From positions 244,737 to 308,736 of the forward strand of contig JAEXDA010000049.1 in the NCBI GenBank assembly GCA_023401925.1: 64,000 nucleotides of DNA, read 5' to 3'. The translations under genes and the position numbers were made by a program. Below, in pieces: positions 61,423-64,000 of this stretch. Origin of the DNA: Bacillota bacterium. GTDB taxonomy: Bacteria > Bacillota > UBA4882 > UBA8346. Position 1 is the first letter of the stretch. Each line of letters opens with the position of its first letter. The notes beneath the pieces are model-generated. The model had not been told where the DNA came from, searched no databases, and saw only the letters and a list, made by a program, of their open reading frames with translations.

Positions 61423-62799
61423 ATGGAAAACAACCAAAAAACCAGGGAAACATTTACTTCCGGGCTGGCGGTATTTTTTGCCACTCTCGGCTCAGCGGTT
61501 GGTTTGGGCAACATTTGGAAGTTCCCTTATCTGACCGGGGAATATGGCGGAGGCGCCTTTCTCTTTGTTTATCTCATCTGTATACTCTTTATCGGACTGC
61601 CGGTGATGGTCTCCGAATTTTATATCGGTCGGAAAACTCGTCAAAATCCAGTCGGTGCTTTCAATATATTAAAACCGGGTTCCCCCTGGAAAATCATTGG
61701 TTTTATGGGAGTGCTGGCCTCTTATCTGATCATGTTCTTTTACAGCTCCGTGGCCGGCTGGGTTTATTCCTATATCTTCAAAGCGTTGAAGGGAGATTTC
61801 GCCTCTCTCACCACCAACTCAGTCGGGGCCCTCTTTGGCCAGGCTGTAACCAGTCCACTGCCGCCGCTGGTTTGGCAATGGATCGTCCTGGTTGTAGTGG
61901 CTACAATTTTGATCTGCGGTGTCCAAAAGGGCATCGAACGAATCACCAAAACTCTTTTACCGGTGCTGTTCATTCTGATTATCATCTGCGACATCCGGGC
62001 GTTGACCCTGCCTGACTCTTGGAAAGGGCTTGATTTTCTGTTCCGGATCGATTTTGCCAAAATTACCGCTCCGGTCATTTTAACCGCTTTAGGGTTAGCC
62101 TTTTTCAAACTTTCCCTCGGTATGGGCTGTATGATTACTTATGCCAGTTATTTCACAAAGGACAACAATATGATCGCTACCTCGGCCAGAGTCGCCCTGT
62201 CGGATACCATTGTTTCCCTTTTGGCCGGCATCGCCATTTTTCCGGCGGTCTTTTCTTTCGGGATTCAGCCCGGAGCCGGACCCGGCCTGTTATTTATGAC
62301 GATCCCGATGGTTTTTTCCAAGATCCCTCTGGGTAACATTTTGCTGGTGGCCTTCTTTTTCCTGACCGCTATCGCCGCGACGACCGCTATGATTTCCCTG
62401 GTGGAAGTGCTGGTGGTTTACTGGACGGAGCAACGGGGCTTCTCCCGGACTCAAGCGGTGCTGATGAATGTTGGAATTATTGCGGTTATTGGAGTACTGG
62501 CTACCCTGTCGGCCGATAGGGCAGCGGTTCTCGGTACCATTCATATCTTTGGCAAAAGTTTCTTTGACCTCTTCGACTATGTTTCTTCCAACATCCTTTT
62601 GCCGGTGGGCGGGTTGTTGATCATTCTTTTCACGGGTTATGTGGTAAACCGAGAAGATTTTGCCCTGGAACTTTCAAATCACGGCGCCTTAAAAAACAAG
62701 GGGCTGATCCATATCATCGTTTTCATTATCCAATATGTTACTCCGATCTTACTGGCACTGGTCTTTTTAAACTCGATCGGACTTATTAAAGTGGGATGA
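61423..62799 (+). CDS. Sodium-dependent neurotransmitter-type symporter (NSS family)
   Basis: The 458-residue transporter has about eleven to twelve hydrophobic helices and the conserved first segment GLAVFFATLGSAVGLGNIWK with the G-N-I-W-K-F-P sodium/substrate motif. Bacterial relatives such as MhsT and TnaT take up hydrophobic amino acids with sodium. It stands alone between a GH4 remnant and a DNA glycosylase gene. AAAGAAGGA precedes the ATG. Confidence 0.94.
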   Translation: MENNQKTRETFTSGLAVFFATLGSAVGLGNIWKFPYLTGEYGGGAFLFVYLICILFIGLPVMVSEFYIGRKTRQNPVGAFNILKPGSPWKIIGFMGVLASYLIMFFYSSVAGWVYSYIFKALKGDFASLTTNSVGALFGQAVTSPLPPLVWQWIVLVVVATILICGVQKGIERITKTLLPVLFILIIICDIRALTLPDSWKGLDFLFRIDFAKITAPVILTALGLAFFKLSLGMGCMITYASYFTKDNNMIATSARVALSDTIVSLLAGIAIFPAVFSFGIQPGAGPGLLFMTIPMVFSKIPLGNILLVAFFFLTAIAATTAMISLVEVLVVYWTEQRGFSRTQAVLMNVGIIAVIGVLATLSADRAAVLGTIHIFGKSFFDLFDYVSSNILLPVGGLLIILFTGYVVNREDFALELSNHGALKNKGLIHIIVFIIQYVTPILLALVFLNSIGLIKVG

Positions 62800-62900
62800 A
62801 GGGTAGCCAAAATGAATGAAAAACAATTCAAGTCAAGGTTCTGGATGGACAAGGCTCTAATACATACCCCTTCCAACTGTTACAAATTAATTGGTAATGG

Positions 62901-63602
62901 TCATATCCTCCCTACCTGTTTTTCCACCGTCTCCCGGAATTGATTGGCATGCCCGTTGGCGGGATGCGGCAGATGAGAAAATGAAATATTCAGCTCCGTA
63001 AGTGTTTGGCTGGCTTTCGTACCGACAGCGAAAATCGGGACCGCCGGGAATAGGGCGCGAAAATGCTGAAAAATTTCCGCTCCACAGGCTAGTTCGGCTG
63101 CGGTGGGGGTACGATTGCTTAGGGTTTTGCGAAGACTTTTTGGGTTATAGGGATGAAAGGGGAAAGTGTTCCAAAACACAAACTCCTCCGGTTTCAGACC
63201 GTGAGCCAGCAAGGTTCCCCAGACAATCGTGGCGGTGGGTTCGGCCATACCTTTGGCCTGCTCGGTGGTGTTTAGGGATGGGCAATCCGGACGGCTGGTG
63301 CGCCGGCAAGGACCGCTGATGACGTCGCCGGGCCGGACCTTATCATGGAAACCCAGGAGGATGCGTTCGGATGTGATGGGAATGCCGGAGAACCGGCCGC
63401 CCTGATAACCTACGGCTTCGGCGAGAAGAAGATAACGGGCGCGGCCCTGGCGGATCTTCAAATATTGTTGCAACTGATCACGCCGGATCGCCGGGGCGTT
63501 CGGGCCTATATCAAGATCCGGATCGTAGTCGGACCAGGGGTTGAAGACGGAAGGAAAATGATGTTTGGTTAATTCGGCCAGAAGTGTTGAGATGGTTGAC
63601 AT
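62901..63602 (-). CDS. Uracil-DNA glycosylase superfamily protein
   Basis: About 234 residues from the ATG at 63602 (MSTISTLLAEL). Seen: ARYLLLAEAVGYQGGRFSG in the position of the family's water-activating motif, an NTFPFHPY segment, PIFAVGTKASQTL and FSHLPHPAN with the distal His. Together these fit the UDG fold. The proximal site lacks the usual GQDPYH signature of family 1, so a divergent subclass is likely. Base excision activity is inferred. Confidence 0.75.
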   Translation of the reverse strand: MSTISTLLAELTKHHFPSVFNPWSDYDPDLDIGPNAPAIRRDQLQQYLKIRQGRARYLLLAEAVGYQGGRFSGIPITSERILLGFHDKVRPGDVISGPCRRTSRPDCPSLNTTEQAKGMAEPTATIVWGTLLAHGLKPEEFVFWNTFPFHPYNPKSLRKTLSNRTPTAAELACGAEIFQHFRALFPAVPIFAVGTKASQTLTELNISFSHLPHPANGHANQFRETVEKQVGRI

Positions 63603-64000
63603 TGGATGCAATCTCCTTCTTTCATGATGAGCTGAGGATTGATTGAGAAATACCGGAAGACTTTCGACATGAGAGGGGAATTTCTTTGTTACGATTTATC
63701 GCTTTTTCTTTTTTATAAAACATACCGGGTCTTCAACCCATTCCTAACTTCGTGTGGTCCTTCTTCCATGTAGGGTTTTAGCAAAATCGTCAAAGCGGTG
63801 AAATATAAAATTTCCGTCAACCAATAAGAAATGCAAGCATTGCCGGATCAATGAAGTCGACATTGTTCTCAACAGGGGAGCAGGTGGCGTCCCCTGTCGG
63901 CTTCTATGATTAAGAAACAAAATTTTCAACTATTTATGAGACATACACCTTCTCATTATACCATTCAATAAACTTCCTCGACAGCCTGTTCCCTTCATTA
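63603..64000. other. Terminal intergenic region
   Basis: No convincing gene is seen. A hairpin with 8-bp perfect arms (ACAGGGGA / TCCCCTGT, about 63870-63897) is present. A short minus frame near 63744-63929 (HFLLVDGNFIFHRFDD) has no ribosome binding site and could be a remnant. Confidence 0.45.

Overview
The window looks like a chromosome segment of a Bacillota (Clostridia- or Limnochordia-like) bacterium. This rests on strong AGGAGG-type ribosome binding sites, occasional TTG/GTG starts, a complete PTS phosphorelay, a YesMN-type two-component system, an indolepyruvate:ferredoxin oxidoreductase and moderate GC. I saw no tRNA, rRNA, CRISPR array or intact insertion sequence. Nearly all genes lie on the minus strand.

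Region 1 (1-20342, minus) is part of an extracellular contractile injection system (eCIS, a phage-tail-like particle). In transcription order it encodes sheath, two tube proteins, a 53-residue DUF5908-like protein, a CIS tube/adaptor protein, a VgrG-like spike, a gp25-like wedge protein, a giant 2420-residue baseplate J-like protein, a collar-tipped fibre and a small protein. A terminator follows, then a second fibre, a small possible chaperone, and a third fibre that runs off the window. The fibres share an N-terminal module but have different repeat shafts (19, 35 and 23 residues per repeat). A roughly 100-residue module recurs six times in the baseplate protein and twice in the third fibre. 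Tape measure, AAA ATPase and terminator genes are not seen and would be expected to the left.

Region 2 (20343-26420) is a phage-like control region built twice. Each copy has a rightward XRE regulator, a divergent leftward XRE regulator, small genes, a RinA/ArpU-like late activator and a conserved promoter-to-terminator cassette that could make an ~80-nt RNA. The leftward strand leads into the eCIS operon, so these modules are the likely switch for particle production. Operator-like palindromes lie in both divergent gaps.

Region 3 (26421-31016) holds decayed azlCD, a chemoreceptor, a 27-residue lysine-rich protein and an intact aspartokinase. A broken second copy of the aspartokinase lies at 45540-46389.

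Region 4 (31321-42471, minus) is a self-contained PTS operon: HPr, a PRD regulator, enzyme I, a small membrane protein, galactitol-type IIA/IIB/IIC, a 2-hydroxyacid dehydrogenase, a class II aldolase and two alcohol dehydrogenases. It probably imports a polyol, oxidises the phosphate ester and cleaves it. Next come iorAB (42978-45307).

Region 5 (47028-56654, minus) groups glucosamine-6-phosphate deaminase, a HAD phosphatase, a YesN/YesM pair, a phosphohexomutase and a binding-protein ABC transporter of the Fbp/Afu family. The neighbours favour sugar-phosphate uptake over iron. Region 6 (57159-63602) has a sugar nucleotidyltransferase and galE, a divergent AraC regulator, a Nudix hydrolase, a GH4 glycosidase remnant, an NSS-type sodium symporter and a uracil-DNA glycosylase-like protein.
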